Assembly: GCA_949316495.1 (NCBI GenBank)
Contig: OX439002.1
Coordinates: 52,851,531-52,915,530 of the forward strand
Length of the DNA stretch: 64,000 bases
Reading direction: 5' to 3'
Origin: Amphiduros pacificus
Lineage: Eukaryota; Annelida; Polychaeta; Phyllodocida; Hesionidae
Position numbers and translations under genes: made by a program. Numbering within the stretch: the first letter of the stretch is position 1; each line of letters starts with the position of its first letter. The notes under the pieces are model-generated. The model was not told where the DNA came from and made no database searches. It saw only the letters and a list, made by a program, of their open reading frames with translations. Of this stretch, positions 1 to 13,200 are shown in pieces.

Positions 1-568
1 CCCATACTGCGCATGTCTCTCTGATATTTCCGGTCTCAAGGTCAACTCTAAAACTACTCCCCCCTCTGGTTTTTCTCCCTCTATATCTTTCATGAATCAT
101 GAATGAAAAAGTGAAGATGCTTTTAGATTTTGTTGCCGAGAGTGTTATTGGTGTGATTTGGTAAGAATATTTCTGTATATATGCCCTGATGAAGAAAAAT
201 TTCCTCTTTCTTGTGAACCCCTCTCCAATGCTTGAGCTGGCTTCATGCACACCAGGTGGGGTGGGCTGACCGAGTCTCTCAAGCAATCGGTGCTTCTCTT
301 TGCTGAATATATCAAATGCTGGATTTTGGAATTCTGAATCAATGCTCAGTGCCCTGCTGTACATCATCCTCAGTTGGTTGAGCTCATTCTCACCCGTATC
401 TCCCCTACCACACAGATCCTCATATCCATTAACATTGTATTCACCACCGATATCTCCATGATCAGGACTAGACCAGGTTTTATTAATATAAGCTAGAAAC
501 ATATTGACTGCAGCAATCCCGAGTATCACCGCCGCCACTTTATACTTTGGGCACACATCCTTCTCCAT
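1..568 (-). CDS. Partial type II membrane protein, possibly NXPE-like (5' exon, runs off left edge)
   Basis: An uninterrupted frame of 189 codons starts at the ATG at 568 and is still open at base 1. The protein begins MEKDVCPKYK, followed by one hydrophobic helix (about residues 10-26, VAAVILGIAAVNMFLAYI). This is a short cytoplasmic tail plus signal anchor, the topology of Golgi or type II proteins. Residues 150-189 contain HERYRGRKTRGGSSFRVDLE, which resembles the filamin/Ig-like segment of NXPE (neurexophilin and PC-esterase) proteins, where a YGxxKxxGGDxFRxxL pattern is usual. The NXPE link is pattern memory from a short stretch. A carbohydrate-modifying type II enzyme is the main alternative. 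The start is chosen because the anchor helix follows it directly. No upstream exon is visible. Confidence 0.6.
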   Translation of the reverse strand, partial: MEKDVCPKYKVAAVILGIAAVNMFLAYINKTWSSPDHGDIGGEYNVNGYEDLCGRGDTGENELNQLRMMYSRALSIDSEFQNPAFDIFSKEKHRLLERLGQPTPPGVHEASSSIGEGFTRKRKFFFIRAYIQKYSYQITPITLSATKSKSIFTFSFMIHERYRGRKTRGGSSFRVDLETGNIRETCAVW

Positions 569-3298
569 GGTGGCTCTGAAACATGTGTTTGCTGATTCAA
601 GCAAAGATTGCCTGAGGTATCCATCCACTTCTACAATATGTGCTCCATTAAGTAGGTGTCCGTGGCCTCAAGCAATGAGGTTTACCACCAAAGCAGGATA
701 AATTAGCATGTACTTTAACTATTGACTGCAATATTAATACTGTATAAAGTGTTTATATTTGTAAGGCCTCAAAATATCATTGTATTGTGTGGTGTTATAT
801 TTGCATGGGATATCCCAGAAAACTATTTTATTCTCTTTGAAATAATGCAGGCAGAAAAATCATAAATCAATTATGTACTTTCCGTGCAGCTCATTGTCCA
901 GAAAAGGGATCGTTTGTATGATGGGTTTTTCAAACTGTTGCGAAATACAAGCCCTACAAGCCATTTTACTCGAGGTATGTGTTAGAAAATAAAACAACCT
1001 TCACCTTTTTAACCATGCCAATCCTTGTGCTGGAAGGGCTATCCATGTCAGGATACAAGACAGAAAAAACGAGCCTCTATATATCTAAACCATCTTGCTC
1101 TTCATACATAATTTAGGAATAGCTCTGAAATACAGTTCAACATCAACACTAATAGAATTACAGAGTTTAAGTTAAATTTTAAACTGGAAATGTATTTGAG
1201 AAAGGAAACATTGATCGTGGATCGAATGTTTGTTCTTATATCCTGATTCAAATGGTCTCATTGTGATAACTAAAATAGAAGCACAAGAAAGTCTGTTGTT
1301 TAATACTTACTCATTCTTTAGGAATCCAAAAATGTTTTCATTGGTATTTCTTTTATTATTTATTTATTTTTTTTTTTTTTTTCACGTTTCAACTTTTCAC
1401 CTTGATATTAAAAACGATACATTTAACAATGCCAGAGACACCTGGTGCAAAAAGTTGAAACTCAAACAGCGGGATTCGTCTACCTTGGGGGCTTAATTAT
1501 GATAAAGAAACAAACTAATCACACCTTTGGAAGGTATGAATTGTCTGCGTTGTTTGATATATATCTTGTTTTGGCACCAAGGGAAGCCATCCAGATTAAC
1601 CAAGAAACCAACCTTGAGCACTTTTATATAAATGAAAAGAAATTAGATTATGAATCACAACTTGTTTTTTCCATAAGCTGGAGTACCAGACTTCGAACCT
1701 ATTTCCTCAGAAAGAGTAGTGCATTGTGACCATGTTGCCGGCATCTATCTTTTATATGATAGTCTACATTGGGTTCTATTGTGGTATAAGGATCTGATCG
1801 GTGCAACTCAGTAAACCCATCCAACTCTTATAAAAGTTCTGTGTGTTCAAAATGTGTGTTCAAAATGGTGTGTTCAAAATGTGTGTTCAAAAAACTCATG
1901 TTCAAAAAGATATATTGCGATTTATAAGATTTATAATATTTAGATATTTAGATATTTATAATATAATATTTGATGCAGTCTTAATCAGGGATAATTTTTG
2001 TATGTTTTGCCAAAAGTAGTGACATATAGAAGCTAATTTGTATATGGTATTGTGGTCCAGATGTTTGTGATAAGTGCACATTTGTACAAAAATAACATCT
2101 TCGATAGCACATTTGCATAAAGGGAACATGTTTGCACAAAAATAGTAATTTAAAGAAATTTGATAATTTTCTGTCTTTCCTTTTTACACCTACAAATACC
2201 AAAAGAGAATTGATGAAGTGAAATGATGAAAAAGTTAAACAATGTCTGCATTGGAGGGCATCACTTCGCCAGAGGGAATCCAAGATGGCTATTCTTTATG
2301 AAAGGGCATTTCTGCTATCAAAACACCTATTTTGGACATTTGGAGGAAAAAAATATTTGGCTGTCCAAAGGTATCAAAATGAATCAATAAAGGATTTTAC
2401 ATGGACATTTAAAAATTGATTGTGTTGATATTAAATTGATACAAACGAATGCCATGAATGATATCATGCATATAGTATCACATGTCTCTCAATTGAACAC
2501 TTTTTGGGGAACCAAATTGTCATCACAAATGTTTTGAATAAACACAATATTCCAGTAAAACACATTATTATGTTTAATTTCTGGGAAAGAGCAGTAAACA
2601 AAATATTGTGTTTCATATTAAAACACATAATAGTTTACAGAATTGTTGTACAAAACATTTACACACAAAATAGTGTTTAACAAATCGAGACGAATGTTGT
2701 GTTTCATTTGATAAATCAATTTTGACAGGGCATCAGTAATGAGTAACAGAAAACAATTTCACTATTTTTTTACAAATCTATACAAGTACAAGCTTAAGGT
2801 ATTATTTTCCATTACAACTCTGTTATTGTTCATTCTCAAGAGGCAGTACATCTGTGCATTCGAGGGCATCACAAAACATATTCACCTTGATATTGCTGTA
2901 TGTAGTACAAAATATGTAGCACAAACGTGATAGTAACTATCGTTTTCAAATTACAATAACAAAAGTGAAGATAAAGAGATGTTTATTATATTGTGTATTT
3001 GGGTGGTAATGGTGAACTATCTCTGGATTCTGCTGAACAAACAGATATCAAACAAATATCAACCAATGTATGAAAACAGAATACGTGTGTCATTGTTTTA
3101 AGAGCTAACCTCTTCCGGTCCATTTTTACCTTTTTTGTATATCCCTGCATTTTGGTTTAAATTTGTGAATAGATAGTTATTTACAATGTACTTTGATACT
3201 TTGAATGTTATCTGGTTGTTTTGGTCAAGTACATGTTATTTAACATTCAAATCCTACACAATTATAAATGATATAATAAATGCAAAATTAATTCACTG
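569..3298. other. Intergenic region, no gene recognised
   Basis: About 2.7 kb between the 5' end of the left-edge gene and the 3' end of the first galactosidase-family gene. Short open frames (up to about 94 codons near 1445-1729) show no family features or plausible splice context. A few 15-bp tandem copies of a gtgttcaaaat motif lie at about 1845-1905. Imperfect copies of AT-rich motifs built on aaaacacat and aatattgtg lie at 2545-2690. Confidence 0.6.
2982..2987 (-). terminator. Candidate polyadenylation signal for the minus-strand galactosidase-family gene
   Basis: AATAAA on the minus strand, about 310 nt downstream of the stop at 3299. It is the nearest canonical hexamer noticed. Position and sequence only; no 3' end evidence. 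Confidence 0.3.
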
Positions 3299-6200
3299 CT
3301 ATACTATATCAGGCATTATATTTTTAGAGGTCTTATCTATCGGCAAAGCTTTAGCGAAAATGCACAGAACTCCAGTCGGATTGACTTCACCATTAAACTC
3401 ATACCATGGTTTATACTTTCCCAAACTCTTCCGTTTAAAAACGTCAATAAATTCGTATTTTCCCACATGGGTGAGACCGAGATCTTGCAGTTTGACAACC
3501 ACCTTGGCTGGGCCTCCTGAAATGTTCTCGTAGGAAAACACTAATAGATAACTCCCCTGAGGCCTCACTGGTCGCACCCACACTCGCACCTGACCGTTCT
3601 GAAACAAGCAAAACAAGCATATATATCATTGACATCCCAAGTTGACTTCTGGTCACTGATTTAAATGCATGTTCCGTTTCTAGAGATATATAATGAAAAT
3701 AGATATTGAATATTAATGGCTATTTTTTTTTTTTTTTTTTTTTTTTTGTTGCATTCATTATTGTTATCGTGCATTCATTATTATCAGAATTATGTAAACA
3801 TGAGCACTAACAGAGTAGATTTGTCTTACTGATTGTAGGATCATTTTCTGGTAGCCCATCTGGGCGAGTCCATCCTGGCTCATGTTGAGGAGGAGGGGGT
3901 TAAGGAGAAGGTCCTTGGAATCCTGTCGCATTGTTTGCAGATCGGCAGATACAAATAGCGGTCCGGCGAGGGCACTCCACAGGGCGAGTTCCATGCGTTG
4001 CTGCTGGTAGCTCAGCCCATAGTTACCCACGGTCACCTGGTGTCACAGACAAAACACAAAGGAACATAATGATAAAAAAATTACAATTTTACTTGATTCA
4101 ACATTACATTAACCAGTAGTCTGATGTGACAATACGTTCCAAGTTGTGTATAAAAAATGTGAATAGTTAAAACAATATGGATTTTATATAATATCTCTTT
4201 GAATATGTTCATGAACATCAAAGAAAATGTGGTGCAGAGAGTGTCATACAATAAATACAGATTGAATATTACATATCAGAGGACATATAAATGTTGCCTA
4301 ACAAACAATTAAGGGATTCATGTTAGTCTCAAGTCAGAGAGCAGGGGCAGGCTGAATAACATATAACAAGGTTGGGTTGAAAATCAGTGGTTGATCATGT
4401 ATCATACAACAAGGGCTATTAACACCTGGTTAATTTGTTTGTTTGTTTGTTTTGGGGTTTTACATCACTTTCAATATTATTTCAGTCATTTCGTGATGAG
4501 ACCTACTTGTAGCAGATATAGTGCTGCCTCACTGAATTGTCATGTCGCAGGTCCTTGACATGACAGCCCAACCGTGCCTAAAGGGTTCACCCTTTAACGG
4601 GCCTCAGCTCATGTGTGAAATTGTATCATGATTTCAATCTCGGCACGGTCGGGGATCGAACCAACGACCTTTGGATCACAACAGAGGAATTGATGCTAAT
4701 AAGCTGGCGCTCTAACCAACTGCGCAACGGCTAGTGACCTTTAATACCTGGTTAACCCTGAATAGAATTGCAAGTGTGTGGTCACCTGGTCGACATCATT
4801 CCACGCCCCGGGGCCAGTATAGTTGACCAATTTCCTGCCATTGTCTGCGAAATATTTGATTAGAACAAGAAGATCCACCCAGCTGTCCTCCATATCCGGA
4901 TAAAGCTTAAATATGTTGCACGTCTTGGAGATGAGAGGCCAATTAGGCTGTAAAATACATTAAAACCGGAGTTCATTCATTCATTAAAACTAGATTTGAT
5001 TGTATATATCTAATGATAATAACATTTAGTTATGAGAATATTAATAAATAATTCACTTTATAAACTTGCATGCACTTCCCAATTGTATACCCTAACATAT
5101 TATGTGAATGCCTGTACGACAATGAAAAATATATTCAAAATAGATACAAGAGCCTATGATAATAAAAAAAACAATTTAGGGATTGCCAGAAGTTATACAT
5201 TTGGATATGTGCATCCAGAAGGAAACATTTGGTGGCCCGATAGGCCAAGAAAAAAAATATGGAGATTTTAGTTTGGGAAGAAATATTGCTTTGCGCAAGA
5301 AACAAAATCAGCAAATTTATATTTATTTTCCTCCACTTACCTCAGGTCCGTGACCTTTCTGGTAAATTGGCCAGCGGCAGTCGTAGAGAATGGGGCGTCC
5401 AGTCTGGTTAAGATACTGGCCAAACTGGGGGAAGACTGTGAAAAGTGTAAAACATGTTACATGCGCAAGATTGGCATCATGGCCAACGTACTCAAAGTTT
5501 TAAATCGTTGAGTAAATCTTCAAATTTTCAGCTTTACATTATTTGAAGGGAGTAAATTGTAACAATGTCACTTCAAGATTTTGCTAATTGATTCCTAGGG
5601 ATGTTTATCTTTTTCCCATAATTGCAGAAATGTAAATCGTCAGCTTTGTATTAATTAAACTCGTAGACTGTACTCCAGAAACATGACTTCCGGATTTCTC
5701 TAATCGTTTCTTATGGACCTTTGTTCCTACGAGGGATATCAAATGAAAACTATTTATGATAAATTTCATTCTTGTGAGTTTCGCCCTGAGAAATTGTTGT
5801 CGGTGATCTATGCTGATCAATGATTTTTTTAAAATATCTCATCATGACAGTAACGATACATACGGGTATCTAGTGTTTTAACGTCCTTGACACTGTGTGC
5901 ATCCATGGTAACCATATCCAGGCCCCAGGCAGCCAGGGTCTGAGCGTCTGTCTGCAGGTGGCCCTGGCTGCCTGGATATCCATGAACTGTCTCATTCCCA
6001 AGCTCCAAAAATAGACCAAGCTTCAAACCTTTGCCATGAACCTGATAAGAATAAGCATCATTTATATGAACCACATAAACCTCAAAGTCCATATTTCTCT
6101 GTTTTGGTTATTTGGTTTAATGTCAATACTATTTGTTTAATATTTTAATAAATAATTATAGAGCAGGTACATAATCAGCCAGAGCCTTGATGCCTGAAGG

Positions 6201-6856
6201 GAACCTGGATTTGTCTGGCTGCAGTCTGCCTCCTGAGTCCCTCTGGCGGGAGGACCAGCAATCACCGATGAGGACGTAGTTATACCCGGCCTGGTGGTAC
6301 CCGTCCTTCACCAACAGGTCTGCCTGGGTCCTAATGAGCTGCTCACTGCGGATACACAACAAACATTGTGATGAGTTTGTCTGGTAAATTGCTTGTGACC
6401 TCTGTGATTTCATGAATGCTTTAATAGCTGATATATTTCCGCAAATTTGCATATATTTAATTTTTTTATTAACAATAAGGGGAAGATGCTGAAATTATTT
6501 CACGAATATGCATATAAATTGTGTTCTATTGTACCCGCTACAGAAGGAAGTCTTTTACTACCCATTTCATGTTTCAATGTGATGGGGTGTATGGAAAATA
6601 ATAAAATTCTTCTTTGCAAATGCAAACAGTAATATGAACAAAAATAATCTCACGTTGTCCTACCCTTCTTTATTCAATAAACTTACTTGAGGCAATCATT
6701 GGGATAGTTAACACAGTCAATGTTACATCCATATCTCTGCCCTGTCATCCAACCCATGGGTGGGGTCAAAGCCAGTCCATTGTCAAGGCAACCACCAAGG
6801 TCAAAGGTCAACAACAAGGTCATCAGCCATGACAAGATCAGTGGCAATTCTTTCAT
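3299..6856 (-). CDS. Alpha-galactosidase/alpha-N-acetylgalactosaminidase family protein with altered active site (GH27 paralogue)
   Basis: Seven exons: 6856-6687, 6345-6171, 6041-5864, 5435-5341, 4947-4786, 4036-3830, 3598-3299. They total 1287 nt, 428 residues, matching human GLA (429). Residues 1-23 look like a signal peptide, so the product should be secreted or lysosomal. LDNGLALTPPMGW opens the GH27 barrel. Asp162 and Asp224 sit at the catalytic nucleophile and acid/base positions. Substrate contacts are changed, however, relative to human GLA numbering: Asp92 is Gly84, Tyr134 is Phe126, Lys168 is Thr160, Glu203 is Arg195, Arg227 is Lys220 and Met267 is Gln. The disulfide pair Cys142/Cys172 is lost on both sides (Val134, His164). 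The exon 2 donor (GTACCT) is weak, but phase and homology fix it. A 5' UTR intron probably ends at 6867. Ordinary alpha-galactosidase activity is doubtful; a new specificity or a non-catalytic role is possible. Confidence 0.88.
3722..3747. repeat. Poly-T tract
   Basis: A run of about 26 T in intron 6 of the minus-strand galactosidase-family gene. On the transcribed strand it is poly-A. Confidence 0.8.
4434..4740 (-). mobile_element. tRNA-derived SINE with intact target-site duplication
   Basis: On the minus strand the element starts with a tRNA-like head near 4730. It has an A-box-like GCGCAGTTGGTTAGAGCG and a B box GGTTCGATCC, then a body, then a (CAAA)n tail at about 4434-4455. It lies in intron 5 of the galactosidase-family gene, in the same orientation. 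A 15-bp direct repeat with one mismatch (ttaacacctggttaa at 4419-4433 and ttaatacctggttaa at 4741-4755) brackets it exactly. This is the target-site duplication expected of LINE-mobilised insertion and implies a fairly recent event. Family name not assigned. Confidence 0.85.
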
Positions 6857-8974
6857 TCTTTCCAATCTGGAATGTAAGTGAACATGAATATTTTTATGCA
6901 ATAATTAAGAAATATATACTATATTAATATACAACAAGGTATATCTGGACATGTAAATGGAAGATATCACCAAAGTATTGGTATTGTCATTTCATCACAT
7001 ATAGCATTTAGAATTTACATTGCCATTATTAGCAATGACATTACTCTTAATCATTAACAAACTTTACTTAGCTGACCAGTGATCTTGTGTAAACACCTGC
7101 TTTGTAAACGTCTGCTAAGTATGGGGCACTTTCAGATTGGGACACATGAGTGCTTTATCTTAAAGAGTCATGTTTTTCCATTAGTGTTTGGTACAGGCTT
7201 AGCACCCTTTCAGACCACAAGTACTGCACAGCACTTGAACTATTAAAACACAATAATCATGGCAGGTGTATTTTGGTTGATTTCAGGGATATAGCTATTT
7301 TGCATAATAGTTTCATGACCACACATCATTTAAACACTCAAAGTCTCAGTAAAATTGCCCGTGGCCTCAATAATTTCATGAAAGCTTTAACTTTACTGGC
7401 ATAGTTGTATCTTTGTATCTGAATGTCAACATCATGAGAACATTACCTAAGGATGTAAAGTAAATGTTTAAGAGTCGCTTGTTTGTCTTGTCTAACACTC
7501 TCTTTACCCAGAATTTATCTTGATAACACCTTATGCGGAATCGTGGCACTTGGATTTCTATATTATTTCATCTATTTCATCAACATTACCTTGTATGATT
7601 AGGTTTGTCTGCTTCTTTGATATGGTCTCCACTGTCACTTATCTTATTTACAACCTTCAGGTAAACTGTGCACCTGTGCGTGACAACATAGAGCTATATC
7701 TTATGGGGCTCAAAAGAGGGAACTACTTTTATCATTGAAGGAAAGTAAAATTTAAGTTGAACATATTCTCTTGTCTGTGTGTCAATCAGTCAGGCTGTGT
7801 AAATCTTTTGATATTTTCTATGATTAAGAATATATCCATTGGTGAGAATGAAATCTGAAAGCTAGAAATATAAACAAAACACTTATCTGAATTAGCTATG
7901 AGGAATTGATTGTTTTTGTTATATCCATATCCTTAATGAATGAACTCAAGTTAGATTTTTTTTAAATCATCCCGCCTTGAGCCTCAATTCTATTTTTAAG
8001 TTTGAAGATACATACGCGCACGTGACTTTTGTTATGGTTTTTCTTGCCGGGTCAGGAATGTTCACCGGGACGTCTTGCTCTAGTAAATGATATACCATAC
8101 AAACAATCTCCGAGCTGAAAGTGGTAGTATACAGGTAGAATCGCTTGCTAATAACACAAAACCTCACACACAGAGAACTGACATCTTTTATTCGCTCTGA
8201 AAAATGCTGGTAAGTTAATTGACATATACATCGATGATGAAGAAGTGGGCGTGGCACTCGAACTTGTTAATCTATGATGAGATAACGTATGGAGTCAAAT
8301 GATATTTGTTAATCTTGTTGTTTATCCAGCTGTTTTAGACCTTCATTTGAACTTTGAAAATATTAATTTTAGTTATTGCACAGATGATGAAAATAGAGTG
8401 GCAAGTCATGAAAGACTTTATTAATTAAATTGATATGTGACCCAATAAAGGTGTATTTTTCTCCATATTAAATATATGAGGTAAGGCCTATTCTACACTT
8501 GTACTAATTTACCTGTATCTCGGGGTTGGCAGCGTCCCTTGGGTACTTCTCTTGACTTTCTTTGAAGTTGTGGCGGCCAAACCACCGCCATCTGGCATCC
8601 TGGACAATTTGCACTTATTTTTATTTTCTTTTATTTTTTTTATTTGTGTGTGTCAGATCTTTTGGCAGGTATTAAGTCTTTGTGATATTGCGATGTTTTG
8701 TTACAAAGAATGCTACACAAGGTCTTTCAGAGGTGAAATTTATCCATCCTCAGGTCGTACCAAATATTTCGGTTTTGAGGATCCAAGCTCACTACAAATG
8801 AACTAAGGTCACACCCAGAAACACAAAAAGATATTTTGCGCAATCAGGGACTCCATGTTTAATATCTATCCCCATGAATAATAATTTTAATCTATAGATG
8901 CTATATTCTTTTCAAAGTCATTTATATAAAAATAATGCTCAATAAAAGAATTCATAACATTCTTGCAGCTGAGG
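6857..8974. promoter_or_regulatory. Shared head-to-head intergenic region of the two galactosidase-family genes
   Basis: 2.1 kb separates the two divergent start codons. Both first coding exons are preceded by good acceptor signals (minus strand ending at 6867; plus strand ending at 8968). Each gene therefore probably has an upstream non-coding exon here, so the true promoters lie inside this stretch. No TATA box or non-coding first exon could be placed with confidence. Short open frames near 7150-8800 carry no family features. Confidence 0.45.
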
Positions 8975-10188
8975 ATGCAGGTTGTGTGGTTTTTGTTCCT
9001 GGTTCCGGTGGTATGGGGGTTAGATAATGGCTTGGCATACACACCACCCATGGGCTGGCTGTCCTGGGAGAGGTTTGAATGTAATACAGACTGCCTGGAG
9101 GATCCTGATAACTGCATTGGGTGAGTACAGTTAATATAATACTAGATAAGGCACTACATGGTATATTATGGGAAAAGGGCATTGTCAATGAAACTGCATC
9201 AGTGCTGCCCTCTGTTGGACATATTACATCAATCTGTTAAGCCCTTAAATTATGTTTTTGCTATTTTTTTTCATTAATATTCTGATACCGTTTCAGTGAG
9301 CGTTTACTGATGTCTATTGCTGATGCAATGGTTGAGAAAGGATTTCTAGATGCTGGTTATGAGTATGTGACTATTGATGATTGCTGGCCAGCTCATGACC
9401 GAGATTCTCAAGGCAGACTCCAACCTGATCCTGTACGCTTCCCCAGTGGAATGAAGGCTCTTGCAGACTATGTGAGATATATCAACTTTTGATCAATGTA
9501 ACTTAAATGTAAAACTTTAATACAGTCCACCCTCACTTTCTGACACTTCATTAATCAGACATTTCACCTTCCGACCATATTTTATTGGCGACCAACTGTT
9601 TTTCTCTATATTTGTACTCAACTATCTGACAATTTCAGTTTCAGACACCGACAATCCTTTTTGAACACAAAACTGCATAATCTATTGTTTTTGGGTTCAT
9701 ATATCCGACATTAAAGAAAGTCAAACATTTGCTAATTGTTCAGAAATACTGATTTGCAAGCTGATTGTCATCAACACAACAATTAACTCTCAACTGCAGA
9801 CAGGTGACAGACCCACAATACAGGTGTTAATTGCATTTGGCCCAACAAGAGCTAGTCTAATCTCTTCCCTCACAGGGCTGTCATAACAAGCTGGCAAGTG
9901 TTAAAAAGCTAAGGGATTAAATCAACCATCCCATTCATTAGAACCAAAGTGTCATAGGGATGAGTTCTTTTCATTGTAAGATTAACTCTTGTCACCAGTA
10001 GGATTCAATTAGGCACTTCACAGACCAGCTCTTGTGACATGCAGAACAATACAAACAATACATTAGCATACATACCAAAATTCCAGGCAAATTGGAGTTT
10101 CAGAATACCGACAATCCCATTAATCCGACATAATTTTGTGCGACCGAGAGTGTCAGATAAATGAAGGTGGACTGTAATAAAATTCAGA

Positions 10189-10254
<66 letters not shown>

Positions 10255-13200
10255 CATATATTTATATATATTTATTTTCCTAGAATGCTTTTACACAATG
10301 CCTCTTAGACAATATGACAATAGAGTATATGATGTGGAAGATGGCGCTGACCACACCCAGGCTGCAGCTGAGGTGGTCTATAATGCCTTAAACTTTGTGG
10401 ATCTGCATTATATCCTGACTCAGTATCCTGTGCCCAGATAGGAACTGGAAAAGATCCCACTAGAACCCATGAAGTAGGCAGCCCGCATGACTGACTGACT
10501 GCGGATGGTCAATCAATGGTCACTTAAGAGATCGGGTCACAGTGGCCACTGGCTGATTCCCCGAGGACACATTGACTAATTAAAACGGAAACAAACCTGA
10601 TCCTACCACTGGCTGCAATGATGGAATGTATGTCCTACATCCCTACATTGACAGCCAGGGCAGATAAACCTAACACATTACTAACACATGCCACCCATAA
10701 TAGTGAAAATGCCTGGCCTGGGTCACAGATTGCCGGCTTTGGTTTCACAAGAATGACCAACAGCGGTTGCAGAGATATTCAGTGTATATCCTGCCCATAG
10801 TCGGCTTTCAGTGCCCCAAATCGGGCCATTTGCACCTATAATCACACACCACCCACCCCATAGCAATTTCAAATAAACTATAATTAGGCATTTATACACA
10901 TAATAAGATGGAACACATAATATAAATCTTCTGAATTATTCTGTCATCCAAAAGCAAACAAAACAAGCGTAAACAAAAAAGGTTCACTTTTGCCTATGGA
11001 CACCCCACTGGGTAAAATGCAATTCTCACTACTTTTTAATCAAAATTTCTACATAACTTCTCATATATGCAACCCACACACAAAGTCTGAACACAACATA
11101 AAACCACCTCTAAACTCACTATGGGTAGGTCCCCCTTTGACAATGCCTGGTTAAATTGTCCCCCAGCAAGGTTATTGCTCGCCCGCTCGGATTGGGCGTA
11201 AAACGTCGTGGTCCCGTGTATCTGACCCTATCCCAGAGCACGTTAAAGAACCCAGTAGCACTTATCGAAAAGAGTAGGGGGAACCCGGTGCGAATGGTCT
11301 CTGAAAAAAACCTTTCAGTTAACCAACTCACAACAACAATAGTCCATTTGTCAATAGCAATAATCAATGACCAAATTTAACAATACATGATTGCAATTCA
11401 CAGCAATCACACTGCAGGGCCGCCTCTCCAGGCTACGGCCCTCTTGCAATTTAATATTGCATAGATTTCATTCATTCATATATTTATTTTCCAAAAGCAA
11501 ACAAAACAAGCGTAAACAAAAAAGGTTCACTTTTGCCTATGGACACCCCACTGGGTAAAATGCAATTCTCACTACTTTTTAATCAAAATTTCTACATAAC
11601 TTCTCATATATGCAACCCACACACAAAGTCTGAACACAACATAAAACCACCTCTAAACTCACTATGGGTAGGTCCCCCTTTGACAATGCCTGGTTAAATT
11701 GTCCCCCAGCAAGGTTATTGCTCGCCCGCTCGGATTGGGCGTAAAACGTTGTGGTCCCGTGTATCTGACCCTATCCCAGAGCACGTTAAAGAACCCAGTA
11801 GCACTTATCAAAAAGAGTAGGGGGAACCCGGTGCGAATGGTCTCTGAAAAAAACCTTTCAGTTAACCAACTCACAACAACAATAGTCCATTTGTCAATAG
11901 CAATAATCAATGACCAAATTTAACAATACATGATTGCAATTCACAGCAATCACACTGCAGGGCCGCCTCTCCAGGCTACGGCCCTCTTGCAATTTAATAT
12001 TGCATAGATTTCATTCATTCATTCATATATTTATTTATTTATACATATATATACATAAATAAAATCTGAGAAAAATTTCATAAGGACAACTTCACTCATC
12101 ATGGAGAACACTTCCTAGACAATCCTTGTCCAGTAATGAGTGTTCAGACACTTCTAGTGGCCATTTCACTCCACTAGGTGGCACTGCATTGATTGTCCTG
12201 GAAGATTTTTTTTAATATGTTGTGTTCCTCAGATGCATGCCCGGGGTCTCAAGCTTGGTCTGTATGAGGACGTTGGTCGGCATACATGTGCTGGAGCTCC
12301 AGGGTCCCAGGGTCACATCCCACAGGATGCTCAGACCTTCGCTGACTGGGGCGTGGACATGATCAAATTTGATGGGTGCAATGCAGATGAAAGTTACTAT
12401 AGATATGGTAAATGCTGGTTTATCACAATAACTGATTTATGCATATATATTTGATATTTTTCATATTTAATATAAATATATATATATATATATATTGGTT
12501 TTTATTGTTCATATCAATTCTTATATCATTTCTTATATCAGATATTATTTGAATATCCAGATTACAAAATCTGTTGATGCTTTTATGACAGGATACCCAC
12601 TGATGGCCAAGTCATTGAATCAGACCGGGCGACACATTCTGTATTCCTGTGAATGGGCTATATATGAGAGAGCTAAAGGAGTGAAGGTGAATATCACACA
12701 GCTTACCACTAATTAAATATTGCTGCAAAACAAAATAAACCAAAAATCCCATTAAACATCTGTCAAAGTATTTTCCGAATTAATTTTTTTCAAGCCTCAT
12801 TCTTTTCATCAGATAAGTTATGAGGAAACAAAGGACATTTACATTCCTCAAGATAAGTTTCGAAATTTGTTTATATCCAAATGTCTCAATATGTAGCCCA
12901 ACTACACAGCAGTGGCCAAGACCTGCAACACATTCCGTGTGTATGGGGATATTTGGGATGCCTGGGAGAGTATCAACAGTATCCTGAACTGGTATGGAGA
13001 TGACCCTGGCAATTTCAGCAAGGTGGCCAATCATGGCTCATGGAATGATGCAGATATGGTGAGACTCATTCCGTACATCTTTAGATAAGTGTTTTCCTTT
13101 GCAGGCAAACTTTAGTGCTGTTGCTGAGACTTGTAATACATTCAGAGTCTGTGGAGACATCAATGATTCCTGGAATGATATTAAGAGTATAGTGAACTGG

